The notes beneath the pieces are model-generated. The model was not told the DNA's origin and searched no databases. It worked only from the letters and a program-made list of their open reading frames with translations. Made by a program: the position numbers and the translations under genes. Below, one piece after another: positions 1 to 7,464 of a stretch of DNA of 64,000 nucleotides. Source of the stretch: Oscillospiraceae bacterium (GTDB taxonomy: Bacteria; Bacillota; Clostridia; Oscillospirales; Oscillospiraceae); NCBI GenBank assembly GCA_910575815.1, contig CAJTFN010000003.1:14173-78172 (forward strand). The letters are read 5' to 3'. Numbering within the stretch: the first letter of the stretch is position 1; each line of letters starts with the position of its first letter.

Positions 1-618
1 AAAAAATATGAGATCACGGACATCGCCCATGAGAAGTACCCCTTCCTCCACCGCATCCGCGCCCTGCGGGACGTGGGCATTGAGGTGCGGGCCGGGGACC
101 TGGGCGGCTTCGTGGAGGGGGAGCACAACCTTTCCCAGGAGCAGGAGGACGCCTCCTGGATCTTCGGCGACGCCATCGCCGCCGGGAGCGCCTCTGTGGA
201 CAAGGATTCCTGCCTGCGGGATGAAGCCGTCGCCTGTGACCAGGCGTATGTAACGCAGCGGAGCACGTTGTCCGGCCACGCCAGGGCGGAGGACGCCGCG
301 TACATTCGGGGCGCGGTTCTCAGTGAGTCTGCCAGGGCAGCCGGCACCGCCATGCTCCTTGATGCTAAGGACAAAGGGAAATTCCCAAAGCTCAGCGGGC
401 AATCCGTCGTCTACGGCACGGTGGCGGGCGCTGTGGTGGTTACCGGAACCGCGGTGATCCTCTGGGAGGAAAAAATCCGCAACAACACACAAGATGCGCT
501 GATCCTTGACGGCCTGAGCCGCTCCATCATTCCGGGACCATCCAGGGATGAGCTGAAACCCCGCCGGAGCGCTGAGAAACGGGAGAAACAGCCCAAGAAT
601 AAGGGGATGGACCGATGA
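1..618 (+). CDS. Conserved ICE/phage-type hypothetical protein (5' end outside window)
   Basis: The reading frame is open from base 1 and ends at a TGA at 616-618, so the start lies upstream of the window. The visible N-terminal part contains the stretch HRIRALRDVG followed by AGDLGGFVEGEHNLSQE. This is the opening of a family common in Clostridia ICEs and phages, in which short imperfect repeats (probably a beta-helix) follow. Here the repeats are degenerate: alternating Ala/Gly/Asp runs at about residues 45-110. A hydrophobic stretch near residue 140 is followed by a basic tail rich in Lys/Arg/Glu. The stop overlaps the start of the next gene (ATGA), so the two are translationally coupled. 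No function is known. Confidence 0.6.
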   Translation, partial: KKYEITDIAHEKYPFLHRIRALRDVGIEVRAGDLGGFVEGEHNLSQEQEDASWIFGDAIAAGSASVDKDSCLRDEAVACDQAYVTQRSTLSGHARAEDAAYIRGAVLSESARAAGTAMLLDAKDKGKFPKLSGQSVVYGTVAGAVVVTGTAVILWEEKIRNNTQDALILDGLSRSIIPGPSRDELKPRRSAEKREKQPKNKGMDR

Positions 619-1397
619 ACTTTTTCGAGGGAGAACTGCGGGAATTATTTGGGGATGGACAGACCATTTCGGACCCAAATTTCACGGGCAAGATTTGCCT
701 GGGAACGCTGGGGAAAGAGCTGCGGGTCCGGGCGGAGTTCGTCACCACTGGGGTCATGGATCATTACGACGCGATGAAGCTCACGGTGCTGAACCGCTCC
801 GGCGGATCCGTGGATACCCTGCTTCTGAGATTCCGGGATATCTGGGGCAGGAAGCCCGTTCCCAGAAACCCTAATTTTGCAAACGGCGTTATACCGCATA
901 TTTGGACCTGCAACGGCCAGACGGAGTGGTATGCCTGGGTCCCCACCCAGGCGGACCGGGAACAGCTTGTCCGGCAGGTCCGGCAGTATCTGGAGCCGTT
1001 CCGGGAGAGGCCGCCTCAGCCTGTTCACAGCAGCCCAAAGCTGGTGTACATCTGCGCCCCGCTCCGGGGGGATGTGATCGGCAGCATTGAGTTCGCCCGG
1101 CAGAAGGCCCAGGAGGTATTTCAATCCGGCAGCATCCCTGTCTGCCCCCACATTACGCTTCCTTCCAACGCCGATCCGGCCTGTTCCGTTCAGGACGAGG
1201 CGGCGCGGGAGATGGGCCTGCAGCTGGTGGAGTCCTGCCAGCAGCTCAATGTCTACGGCTCCACAATCACCGAGGGGATGCGGGCGGAAATCCACCGCGC
1301 CCAGGAGCGGGGAATTCCTGTCGTTTATGAACAGGAACCTGTCCGGCAAGTCCGGCCCCGCAAGCAGCCTGTTCGAAAGGCGGGCCGTGACAGATGA
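615..1397 (+). CDS. Hypothetical protein with C-terminal deoxyribosyltransferase-like (DUF4406/DUF7768-type) domain
   Basis: This protein has 260 residues. Residues about 1-130 form an unrecognised domain. From about residue 140 the motif VYICAPLRGD begins a Rossmann-like domain in the style of nucleoside 2-deoxyribosyltransferase/DUF4406. It includes ARQKAQEVFQSG, a VCPHI strand and a late acidic TEGMRAEI helix. A shorter relative of the same domain lies at 42234-42575, at the other end of the visible element. The ATG overlaps the previous stop by 4 nt, and the next gene overlaps its stop in the same way, so it belongs to a tightly packed ICE operon. Enzymatic activity is not established; the fold assignment is by motif only. 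Confidence 0.6.
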   Translation: MNFFEGELRELFGDGQTISDPNFTGKICLGTLGKELRVRAEFVTTGVMDHYDAMKLTVLNRSGGSVDTLLLRFRDIWGRKPVPRNPNFANGVIPHIWTCNGQTEWYAWVPTQADREQLVRQVRQYLEPFRERPPQPVHSSPKLVYICAPLRGDVIGSIEFARQKAQEVFQSGSIPVCPHITLPSNADPACSVQDEAAREMGLQLVESCQQLNVYGSTITEGMRAEIHRAQERGIPVVYEQEPVRQVRPRKQPVRKAGRDR

Positions 1398-2008
1398 GTC
1401 AAGATCGAAGTGAGCTTTTGCAGGCGAGATTGGACCAAAACTACCGGGACTATCTCGCCCAGCTTCGGGAAAAACCCTTTGATGAGATCATTAAACTGGC
1501 CCCGGAGATTACCGCCGCCCAGCAGCTCTGCGGGGAGCTGCTGAATGCCTGTGATGACGATGACATGGAATTTCTGCTCCAATTCGATGACCCGCTGGAG
1601 GTTGTGCGGGGCTGTTGGGAATCCGAGATCACAGGATACAGCCACAAGGGCGAAATGGGCCATATGCTGTGGGAAATCCAGGACAGGGTGCTGTACGAAA
1701 AAGAGCCGCTTGCCCAACCTTCGGAGAAGGCGCTCCCTTCTCCTGTCACGCCGGATAACCCCGCTAAGCCCAAGATTCCGCTTGCCTATCCGGGCGAGGA
1801 TGTTTACTCTGTCCTGCGCCGTGCCATCAAGACGCTGAAGGAGATCGGACAGCAGCAGGAAGCAGCGGCAATGGCGTTTCTGGTATTCAGCGCCAAGAAC
1901 CCAAAAGACGCTTTGACGGTCCTCTCCAATTATGTGGAAGTCGAACCGCCGCACACTCCAAAAGGAAAAAACAAACCGGGAAAGAGGAAAGACGAACATG
2001 AGCGATAA
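1394..2008 (+). CDS. DUF3848-like ICE protein
   Basis: This protein has 204 residues. Residues 1-75 resemble the DUF3848 family found in Tn1549-like elements: a Leu-rich helical opening, LREKPFDEIIKLAPEIT, then an acidic LNACDDDDMEFLL segment. The second half, with a Pro-rich linker near residue 105 and a basic end (KGKNKPGKRKDEHER), is less conserved. Start and stop both overlap the neighbouring genes (ATGA with the gene before, 11 nt with the gene after). The cellular role of DUF3848 is unknown; the position suggests ICE maintenance or anti-host functions. Confidence 0.6.
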   Translation: MSQDRSELLQARLDQNYRDYLAQLREKPFDEIIKLAPEITAAQQLCGELLNACDDDDMEFLLQFDDPLEVVRGCWESEITGYSHKGEMGHMLWEIQDRVLYEKEPLAQPSEKALPSPVTPDNPAKPKIPLAYPGEDVYSVLRRAIKTLKEIGQQQEAAAMAFLVFSAKNPKDALTVLSNYVEVEPPHTPKGKNKPGKRKDEHER

Positions 2009-2597
2009 CGTTGTAAAACAGATTGCCGCAGAAGACCTGCGGCACATGAACAATCAGGAGGGCCTCATCCTGCAGGGCTGCGGAGGGGACCTCCGAGAGT
2101 GGCTGGACGGAATCAATGACCAGCTCGCCGAGGCTGGTATCCTGCTGGACGGCAGCCGCTTCAAGAGCGTCTCCGTCTTTCAGCAGGGCGGTCTGACGAA
2201 CCTGCTGTTCCCCTTCGAGGGTGTCAAGCTGGATATGGGTAAGCTGGCCATGTGGCGGCTCCAGACCCACGGCCAGTTCGGCGGCACATGGCTCTCCGAC
2301 TACGTCCCCAACCGGCTGGGCGGCTTCATCCAGACACCGCCTCTGCAGAAGCCGAAGATGGAGCTGATGGGCCATGACAGCAACATTTTCTCCATTATGG
2401 GCCGTGCATCCTTCTTGCTGCAGATGGCGGGAATGAACGCCAAAAACAAGGAGATGGTGGATCGCGTCACCTCCTGCAAGGACTACGACAAAGCCCTCAA
2501 TATCATCAGCGAATATGTGGATACAGAGCTGTCCGCGCCCTCTATTGAACCTAAAAAATCTCAGAAAAAGAAAGGAAAACCTGCCTATGAACGATAA
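1998..2597 (+). CDS. Conserved ICE hypothetical protein
   Basis: This protein has 199 residues and starts at the ATG (1998) inside the end of the previous gene, preceded by a purine-rich AGAGGAAAG. It belongs to a family that recurs in Clostridia conjugative elements, recognisable from GGDLREWLDGIN, a KLAMWRLQTHGQFGGTWLSD segment and a VPNRLGGFI segment near the middle, and NIISEYVDTEL near the end. No catalytic motif is apparent. It overlaps the downstream methyltransferase by 11 nt, so the two are probably co-expressed. Function unknown; an accessory role to the methyltransferase is possible but unsupported. Confidence 0.6.
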   Translation: MSDNVVKQIAAEDLRHMNNQEGLILQGCGGDLREWLDGINDQLAEAGILLDGSRFKSVSVFQQGGLTNLLFPFEGVKLDMGKLAMWRLQTHGQFGGTWLSDYVPNRLGGFIQTPPLQKPKMELMGHDSNIFSIMGRASFLLQMAGMNAKNKEMVDRVTSCKDYDKALNIISEYVDTELSAPSIEPKKSQKKKGKPAYER

Positions 2598-3309
2598 GTG
2601 GACCATCCTCCACGGCGACGCCCTGAAGCTGCTGGGAGACTTCTCCCCCGGCGCCTTCGACGCCGTCATCACCGACCCGCCCTACGCCTCCGGAGGCCGG
2701 ACCCAGGGCGAGAAAAACAAATCTACCATCAAGAAGTATTCCAGTATGGGCGACGCCGCGCCCCCGCCCTTCGAGGGGGATGCCAAGGACCAGCGGTCCT
2801 GGACCCGCTGGACGGCGGAGTGGCTGGCGGACGCCCGGAAGCTGTGTAAGCCCGGAGCGCCGGTGTGCATGTTCATCGACTGGCGGCAGCTCCCCGCCGC
2901 TTCCGACGCCCTCCAGTGGGCGGGCTGGATCTGGCGGGGCACCGCTGTCTGGGACAAAGGCAACTCCCGTCCCCAGAAGGGCCGCTTCCGCCAGCAGGCG
3001 GAGTATATCGTCTGGGGCTCCAACGGGGATATGCCCATCAGCCGCCCGGTGCCCTGTCTGCCGGGGGTGTTCAAGTACGGCAATCCCCAGAACCGCATCC
3101 ACCTGACGGAGAAGCCCCTCCAGCTCATGCGGGACATTGTGAAGATCACCGAGCCGGGCGGGCACATCCTGGACCCCTTCGCCGGGTCCGGCACCACCGT
3201 CCTGGCCGCCGTGCTGGAGGGCTATACCGCCACCGGCATCGAGGTGACGGACGAGTACGCCCGCCTCGCCAGGAAGCGGATTGCACGGGAGCTGGAACAG
3301 GCGGCGTGA
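2587..3309 (+). CDS. Site-specific DNA methyltransferase (N6-A/N4-C, class beta order)
   Basis: This protein has 240 residues starting at MNDKWTILHGDAL. The catalytic motif IV DPPY lies at about residue 35 (VITDPPYASGG). The SAM-binding motif I comes late (LDPFAGSGTT, about residue 197). This IV-before-I order defines beta-type amino methyltransferases. The TEKPLQLMRDIV segment before motif I is typical of solitary phage and ICE methyltransferases. No restriction endonuclease is adjacent, so it most likely protects the element from host restriction or modifies element DNA during transfer. The start was chosen because an ATG overlapping the previous stop begins exactly at the conserved N-terminus. 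Recognition sequence unknown. Confidence 0.85.
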   Translation: MNDKWTILHGDALKLLGDFSPGAFDAVITDPPYASGGRTQGEKNKSTIKKYSSMGDAAPPPFEGDAKDQRSWTRWTAEWLADARKLCKPGAPVCMFIDWRQLPAASDALQWAGWIWRGTAVWDKGNSRPQKGRFRQQAEYIVWGSNGDMPISRPVPCLPGVFKYGNPQNRIHLTEKPLQLMRDIVKITEPGGHILDPFAGSGTTVLAAVLEGYTATGIEVTDEYARLARKRIARELEQAA

Positions 3310-3381
3310 CGGACTGTTTCCCTTTTCCCTTTGCTGATTCACACCGCGGGTGGTACAATAAGGGCAAAGGATGTGAATGCC

Positions 3382-3585
3382 ATGGATCAGCAGACAAGAA
3401 GCCGCAGAGTCGCGGCGGTAAAAGCAGCGGACGCCATCAATGCCATTGAGGGCGCTCCCGTTTCCGGTTACGCCCGCCGCCTCTCCGCCCTTTGGGCCAG
3501 AGGGGAGATCACCGGAGAGGAAATGAAGTCCGCTTTGATGACCTACTATCGCAAAATGGCCTTGGAGGAGCGGAGGCATGGCTGA
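3382..3585 (+). CDS. VbhA-like antitoxin (partner of a Fic toxin)
   Basis: This is a 67-residue protein starting at MDQQTRSRR, 11 nt after an AAGG. The core, with DAINAIEGAPVSGY, ARGEITGEEM and KSALMTYYRK, matches the small helical VbhA-type antitoxin. That antitoxin inhibits Fic AMP-transferases by placing an inhibitory S/TxxxE/DG motif over the ATP site; here AINAIEG is the nearest equivalent. Its stop overlaps the start of a Fic-like leader peptide that ends after 13 codons (3578-3619), so the toxin appears to have been lost. Assignment is by motif and context. Confidence 0.55.
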   Translation: MDQQTRSRRVAAVKAADAINAIEGAPVSGYARRLSALWARGEITGEEMKSALMTYYRKMALEERRHG

Positions 3586-3619
3586 CCTCTATTTATATGA
3601 CGATGTGGGAGAACGCTGA
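3578..3619 (+). pseudogene. Fic toxin remnant (first 13 codons only)
   Basis: The ATG overlaps the VbhA-like stop by 8 nt (ATGGCTGA), exactly where a fic gene starts in VbhA-Fic pairs. The short frame reads MADLYLYDDVGER and then stops. Many Clostridia Fic proteins open with a similar leader (Met-Ala-Asp-...-Tyr-Leu-Tyr-Asp-Asp). No Fic motif (HPFxxGNGR) is visible downstream, so I read this as a deletion scar rather than a functional small gene. Confidence 0.4.
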
Positions 3620-3767
3620 ACCAGCAGCTCAAATCAATACCTAAATGCCAATGGGGCAGGGTGTCTGTAAGGATGCTCTGCTCCATTTTTGCTGTCTGCC
3701 GATTCTTCTGGATATGGCCGGCAAGATACGGTATGATGTGGGCTACCAAGTAAAAGGAGGTATCAAA

Positions 3768-4070
3768 ATGAACGTGAAAATTTCCTTTGACAAGGCCGCG
3801 GTGGAGCAGCGGGGCCTCACACTGGAGCATGCGCGGCAGAGCGTCAAGAGCCTGTTCGCCGTCCATGAGCTGCCCTGCGTCTCCGACGGCGAGGTCCTGG
3901 TCTTCCGGGACAAGGGCCACGGCGATGACTTCGCCACCATGTGGGACGTGATCCTGTCCCTGCTGCGGGCGGACTGGTTCCGGGAGTGCGCCGCCTCCTG
4001 CGTCTGGGAGGATGAGAACGGCGAGGAGGATGTGCTTGCTCAGGCCGGGAAGGTGCGTGAGGAACCATGA
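3768..4070 (+). CDS. Small acidic ICE hypothetical protein
   Basis: This 100-residue protein starts at MNVKISFDKAAVEQ behind a good AAGGAGG Shine-Dalgarno (about 3754). It is acidic, with an early LTLEHARQSVKSLF helix and a Trp-rich second half (MWDVILSLLRADWF, CVWEDENGEEDV). There is no known motif. It opens a run of four overlapping small genes (3768-4934), each start overlapping the previous stop by 4 nt. The 150 nt upstream hold no other gene beyond the Fic scar. Confidence 0.55.
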   Translation: MNVKISFDKAAVEQRGLTLEHARQSVKSLFAVHELPCVSDGEVLVFRDKGHGDDFATMWDVILSLLRADWFRECAASCVWEDENGEEDVLAQAGKVREEP

Positions 4071-4318
4071 CGGATGTATTTCCCGGCGGGTGGCGCAAAG
4101 GAGAAACCTGCTGCCTCATTACGAACAGGGCCAGGCGAACATCAGCAGCGCATACCATAGAATCCTTCGACGGCAGATACTTCGGCGTTCGAGGGAACAG
4201 CGATTTGTTCCATCGTGTCTCCCCCGACCGCATGTTTCGCTCGAAGGAGGACGCGGCCGCGTCTTTGCGGGAGCAGATGGACCATGCTCTCAAAAGCAAA
4301 AGGGGATGTGAGCGATGA
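4067..4318 (+). CDS. Small ICE hypothetical protein
   Basis: This 83-residue basic protein begins MTDVFPGGWRKGETC and overlaps both neighbours by 4 nt (ATGA). It contains the segment TIESFDGRYFGVRGN and then a KEDAAASLREQMDHAL helix near the C-terminus. No domain is recognisable. Translational coupling to the VapD-like gene downstream is the only hint of role. Confidence 0.5.
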   Translation: MTDVFPGGWRKGETCCLITNRARRTSAAHTIESFDGRYFGVRGNSDLFHRVSPDRMFRSKEDAAASLREQMDHALKSKRGCER

Positions 4319-4725
4319 TCGCTGAAATGATGCGAAAGCAAATTACCTTCGACCTCAGCCAGGAGGCGCTGGAGGCCCACTATCCCCGAGGTGAACGGGC
4401 GCAGAGCGAATACCACTACCGGAAAGCCTACCAGGACATTCGGAGGTTCATGGAAAAGCAGGGCTTCATGTGGCGGCAGAACTCCGTGTACGTTTCCGAG
4501 GCGCCGATGACCACCATGGACATTGTTCTCCTGTCCCAGCGGATGGCGGAGAAGCTCCCCTGGCTGCGGCTGTGCGTGAAGGAGATCACGGCGACGGATA
4601 TTGGGGCACAGTACAGCCTTCTGGGGCTGCTGCGCGGCCATGTGCCGCCCGCTGAACTCCTGCCGTCCGTCCCGGAGAAGCGTCCTGTTCCAGCAATAAA
4701 ACATAGCCAAGGAAGGAGCAGATGA
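4315..4725 (+). CDS. VapD-like (Cas2-fold) putative endoribonuclease
   Basis: This protein has 136 residues. Residues about 8-100 resemble VapD: a first strand KQITFDLS with the acidic residue used by VapD/Cas2 ribonucleases, then YHYRKAYQDIRRFMEKQGF, RQNSVYVSE, and a closing helix and strand ending LRLCVKEITATDI. VapD proteins are small ferredoxin-fold RNases of the toxin-antitoxin type. A C-terminal tail of about 35 residues rich in Pro and basic residues is extra. A toxin role would fit with the Fic/VbhA remnant nearby, but no clear antitoxin is identified among the overlapping small genes. Confidence 0.6.
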   Translation: MIAEMMRKQITFDLSQEALEAHYPRGERAQSEYHYRKAYQDIRRFMEKQGFMWRQNSVYVSEAPMTTMDIVLLSQRMAEKLPWLRLCVKEITATDIGAQYSLLGLLRGHVPPAELLPSVPEKRPVPAIKHSQGRSR

Positions 4726-4934
4726 TGAACCGATTTTACGTCTTTAAAGATGGGAAGCAGTGTGGTAGCACGGCCACGAAAGACAGAGCTGTCGATCTGA
4801 TACGTCAATATCAAAAAGACGAAACGCATTATCTCCTGCGTTCGGAATTCAGCATCATTGAGGGGAAGGAAGAATTTGTGCCCTATCCCTCCCAGCAAAA
4901 GCCGTCCAGAAAAAAGAAGGATATGGAGCGATAG
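4722..4934 (+). CDS. Small ICE hypothetical protein
   Basis: This is a 70-residue basic protein, MMNRFYVFKDGKQCG onwards, with a lysine-rich end. It overlaps the VapD-like gene by 4 nt. The middle (KDRAVDLIRQYQKDE) looks helical. A terminator-like hairpin begins at the last base of its stop codon, so it is the last gene of this small-gene run. No function can be assigned. Confidence 0.5.
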   Translation: MMNRFYVFKDGKQCGSTATKDRAVDLIRQYQKDETHYLLRSEFSIIEGKEEFVPYPSQQKPSRKKKDMER

Positions 4935-4968
4935 CCGTGGAATGTGTCTGTGCATTCCACGGCTTTTC
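4934..4968 (+). terminator. Intrinsic terminator-like hairpin
   Basis: An 11-bp perfect stem GCCGTGGAATG / CATTCCACGGC (4934-4944 and 4953-4963) with an 8-nt loop is followed by TTTT. It starts on the last base of the upstream stop and lies only 12 nt before the next start codon. Confidence 0.6.
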
Positions 4969-4979
4969 CATGCGCAAAA

Positions 4980-6662
4980 ATGGAGGTGGACATCATTCAA
5001 TACTATGCCATCAACGAGGAGCTGGCCCGCAGGGCAAAAGGGATGATCAGCTTCTCCGACTATGTGCCGGGGAGCGCCACAGCGTCCTACCGGCAGGCGG
5101 TGGATAAGGCCGCCGAGATCGCGGAACAGCAGAAGCGGGTGGTGGACCCCATCCACCACAAGAAGATAGACCGTCTGTTGGACACCTACGCCCGCAGGCT
5201 GGCAGAGAACATGAATCAGGATTTTGCAATCACCGCCCGTGTGCCGTCCATCCTGATCGCGGGAGGCAGTAATTTCCCCGTCCGCCAAAAAGAGAAACAG
5301 AATCGGGCCGCAGACGCCAACATGGAGGAGTGGCGGCAGATCCAGGGCATCCTGGACAAAATCCGAGGCACAGGTAAAGGTGGGATCAGCGCCGATGACC
5401 CGGAGGCTGTGCGGAAGCTGAAGTCGAAGCTGGCAGGGCTGGAGCAGGAACAGGAGCGGATGAAAGCAGTCAACGCCTACTATCGGAAACACAAGACCCT
5501 GGATGGCTGCCCTCACCTTACCCCAGAGGAGATCGAAAAACTGAAAGTTTCCATGGCCCGCGACTGGCATCCAGAACCGAAACCCTATCCGAGCTTTCAC
5601 CTTACCAATAACAATTCGATGATCCGCCAGACCAGGAAACGGATCGAGGAGTTGTCCGTGAAAGCGGAAACGGAGTATGAGGGCTGGGCCTTCGAGGGCG
5701 GCGAAGTGAAGATGGATGTGCAGGCCAACCGGCTCCAAGTGTTCTTCGATGAAAAACCAGATCGGGATACCTGCTCGGCCATGCGGCACGGCGGTTTCCG
5801 ATGGGCGCCCAGCGTGGGAGCATGGCAGAGGCAGCTCACCGACAACGCCATCTACGCCGCCAAGCACCTGGACTGTCTCCGGCCCTTGCCTGGGGAGCAG
5901 CCCACGCGGGAACAGGCCGGACCTGTGCGGGAAGTGCCGCAGGGTGACGGCAACGGGTGGAGTTTCTACATCATCGCAGACCTGAAAACCTGGGCGGACA
6001 ACGCAGAAAACTGCAGTCCATTGGAACATTTCCTTTCTTTTGAAGCGGCAAAGACCCGGTTTGACGAACTGCGGAGTGAACCTTATAACAACGAGGCCAC
6101 CGAACCCAGCCCGGACGGACGGCCTCCCGCCCGGCTGACCCTGGGCATTGAGAGCGGAGATGGGCTCAGCGCCGCCGACATTCTCCAGGTACGCCAGGGA
6201 CGGAACTGCCTTGTGACCGATTTCACCTGTATGGACCGGCTGCGGGCGGACCCGGCTGTGCGGGAAATCCTGGGCCGGGTTTCCCGGGAAATCGGCTTTG
6301 ATCTGGTGCAGCCTCCCGGCGGTCCGCCCATTCCCTTTGAGGAGTGGGATAACCCATACTTCCCCGCTGTCACGGCTGGCAGCATCGCCGCACGAATCTA
6401 TGACCTGGGCCGGCAGTGCATCCCCGAGGACTTTGCGGACGAAGCATCCCGAGAGGGTACGGTTGCCGTTTTTGCCCGGATGCTTCAAAAAGGAGGAACC
6501 GGCGGCGCCAGGGAGATCGCGCTGGCTGTGTCCGGCATAGCGATGGATGGGAACGAGGCTGTACAGGCAGAGGCCAATGCGATCATCCAGGACATTGCTG
6601 CATATGGGCTCAAAGAAGAAGCGCCGGAAAAAGTGCGGCGTAAATCATCAAAAGAGCGGTAA
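4980..6662 (+). CDS. Large conserved ICE accessory protein (DUF3560-like core)
   Basis: This protein has about 560 residues, starting at the ATG (4980) that gives MEVDIIQYYAINEELARRAK, the conserved opening of this ICE family (YYAINEE..., SFSDY..GSATA.Y). The segment GGISADDPEAVRKLKSKLAG with KHKTLDGCPHLTPEEI resembles the central part of DUF3560-type proteins. A further conserved block runs GGFRWAPSVGAWQRQLTDNA. The C-terminal third is less conserved. No clear Shine-Dalgarno precedes the ATG, because a terminator hairpin occupies 4934-4968; a GTG at 4944 would extend the frame but lies inside that hairpin. Probably a cytosolic accessory protein; biochemical role unknown. Confidence 0.65.
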   Translation: MEVDIIQYYAINEELARRAKGMISFSDYVPGSATASYRQAVDKAAEIAEQQKRVVDPIHHKKIDRLLDTYARRLAENMNQDFAITARVPSILIAGGSNFPVRQKEKQNRAADANMEEWRQIQGILDKIRGTGKGGISADDPEAVRKLKSKLAGLEQEQERMKAVNAYYRKHKTLDGCPHLTPEEIEKLKVSMARDWHPEPKPYPSFHLTNNNSMIRQTRKRIEELSVKAETEYEGWAFEGGEVKMDVQANRLQVFFDEKPDRDTCSAMRHGGFRWAPSVGAWQRQLTDNAIYAAKHLDCLRPLPGEQPTREQAGPVREVPQGDGNGWSFYIIADLKTWADNAENCSPLEHFLSFEAAKTRFDELRSEPYNNEATEPSPDGRPPARLTLGIESGDGLSAADILQVRQGRNCLVTDFTCMDRLRADPAVREILGRVSREIGFDLVQPPGGPPIPFEEWDNPYFPAVTAGSIAARIYDLGRQCIPEDFADEASREGTVAVFARMLQKGGTGGAREIALAVSGIAMDGNEAVQAEANAIIQDIAAYGLKEEAPEKVRRKSSKER

Positions 6663-6667
6663 CGTCA

Positions 6668-6702
6668 GGGGGCTGGGTGTTATGTACTAGCACCCAGCCC
6701 TG
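6668..6702. repeat. Inverted repeat without T-tract
   Basis: A perfect 10-bp stem, GGGCTGGGTG (6670-6679) and CACCCAGCCC (6691-6700), with an 11-nt loop, directly follows the stop of the large accessory gene. There is no run of T afterwards, so it is more likely an RNA stabiliser or processing site than a terminator. Confidence 0.45.
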
Positions 6703-6753
6703 TCTGCCAAGGGGGTTATATGTAACACCCTCGCTCTGGAAAAGGAGGATAAG

Positions 6754-7149
6754 ATGGCGGTATCCACGATCTATACCCATTTTCATTTCAAGGCCAATCG
6801 TCTGCGGGATTTGCAGAACATAACAAAGGACAAGCCCATTCGCGTCGAGGTTGTCAAGGTTGTTGAGCTGACCGAGAAGCAATTCCGGCATTTTTCCACG
6901 CATATGCTGGATGACATGCCCTTTATTATCGAAAACAGGAACCTGATGCGTGAGGTTGACGGCGTGTATCATTGCCTTTTAGTGTGCGTCAAAAATCATC
7001 GGGGCGGCATTTTGGTGGAGAGCGAGGGCTACAATTACGCCCGCTACGCGGCAGACGTACTGGATAAATCGGCTCTGGACCTGCGGGACGTGCCGGTGGA
7101 CCACTATAATCTACAGCTCCGTCAGCCTCGCTTGGGGCCGGAGCGGTGA
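6754..7149 (+). CDS. DUF6329-like ICE protein
   Basis: This 131-residue protein is preceded by AAAAGGAGG. It has a pattern that I associate with DUF6329: an N-terminal FHFKANRLRDLQN, the segment VVKVVELTEKQFRHF, and NRNLMREVDGVYHCLLV, followed by SEGYNYARYAADV. It is a small soluble alpha/beta protein frequently found near relaxase genes of Clostridia ICEs. No catalytic residues are evident. It is the last gene before the structured non-coding stretch that precedes the mobilisation module. Confidence 0.5.
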   Translation: MAVSTIYTHFHFKANRLRDLQNITKDKPIRVEVVKVVELTEKQFRHFSTHMLDDMPFIIENRNLMREVDGVYHCLLVCVKNHRGGILVESEGYNYARYAADVLDKSALDLRDVPVDHYNLQLRQPRLGPER

Positions 7150-7161
7150 GGGTGACCGGGG

Positions 7162-7245
7162 TCCCCGCCGCAAACCAGCGAAGCGTTTGCGGTGGGGAGA
7201 GGAGGGGCAAAGGAATGGAACGCAGTTTTCACCAGCGGTGGAAAC
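7162..7245. repeat. Two-hairpin structured element, copy A (counterpart at 41836-41918)
   Basis: Hairpin 1: a 14-bp stem from 7162-7175 (TCCCCGCCGCAAAC) and 7185-7198 (GTTTGCGGTGGGGA), one G-T wobble, loop CAGCGAAGC. Hairpin 2: 7225-7233 (GTTTTCACC) and 7237-7245 (GGTGGAAAC), loop AGC. A second copy at 41836 keeps the outer stem, the loops and the linker AGAGGAGG.GCAA.GGA. Inner stem bases differ in a paired, compensating way, which points to a conserved structure. Possible oriT-like DNA, structured RNA, or a repeat family; the sequence alone does not decide. Confidence 0.6.
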
Positions 7246-7317
7246 GGAGTGGAATGGATTTCGCCCCGACGAGGCGCCTCCTGCGGCCATTCCAATCAGC
7301 CCTTCCGCTTGAAAACA

Positions 7318-7417
7318 GCCCCGCCGGAGGCGGGGCAAGACCCTGCCGCCTCTGGCGGCAGGGCCGCAAGCATCGCCAAAATGTACATTTTGGCAGCTTG
7401 CAGGGGAACAACCCCTG
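7318..7417. repeat. Hairpin-rich intergenic stretch with a 20-bp perfect palindrome
   Basis: This is part of the gene-free stretch 7150-7464. Three strong inverted repeats follow one another: GCCCCGCC-gga-GGCGGGGC (7318-7336), CCCTGCCGCC-tct-GGCGGCAGGG (7341-7363), and the perfect palindrome GCCAAAATGTACATTTTGGC (7375-7394) framed by GCAAGC (7366-7371) and GCTTGC (7396-7401). It lies between the accessory genes and the mobilisation genes. No gene is supported here on either strand. Confidence 0.55.
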
Positions 7418-7464
7418 ACCCCTATGCCGCCTACGGGCGGGAGATTCCTGGTTTCGGGACGTAT

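Noticed and set aside
645..1349. Long minus-strand open frame opposite the DUF4406-like gene
   Set aside because: No ribosome site, no recognisable motif, and the opposite frame belongs to a coherent operon. It is a GC-rich shadow.
4428..6488. 686-codon minus-strand open frame
   Set aside because: It spans several plus-strand genes and their borders, has low-complexity His/Pro/Arg composition and no motif. It is an artefact of high GC.
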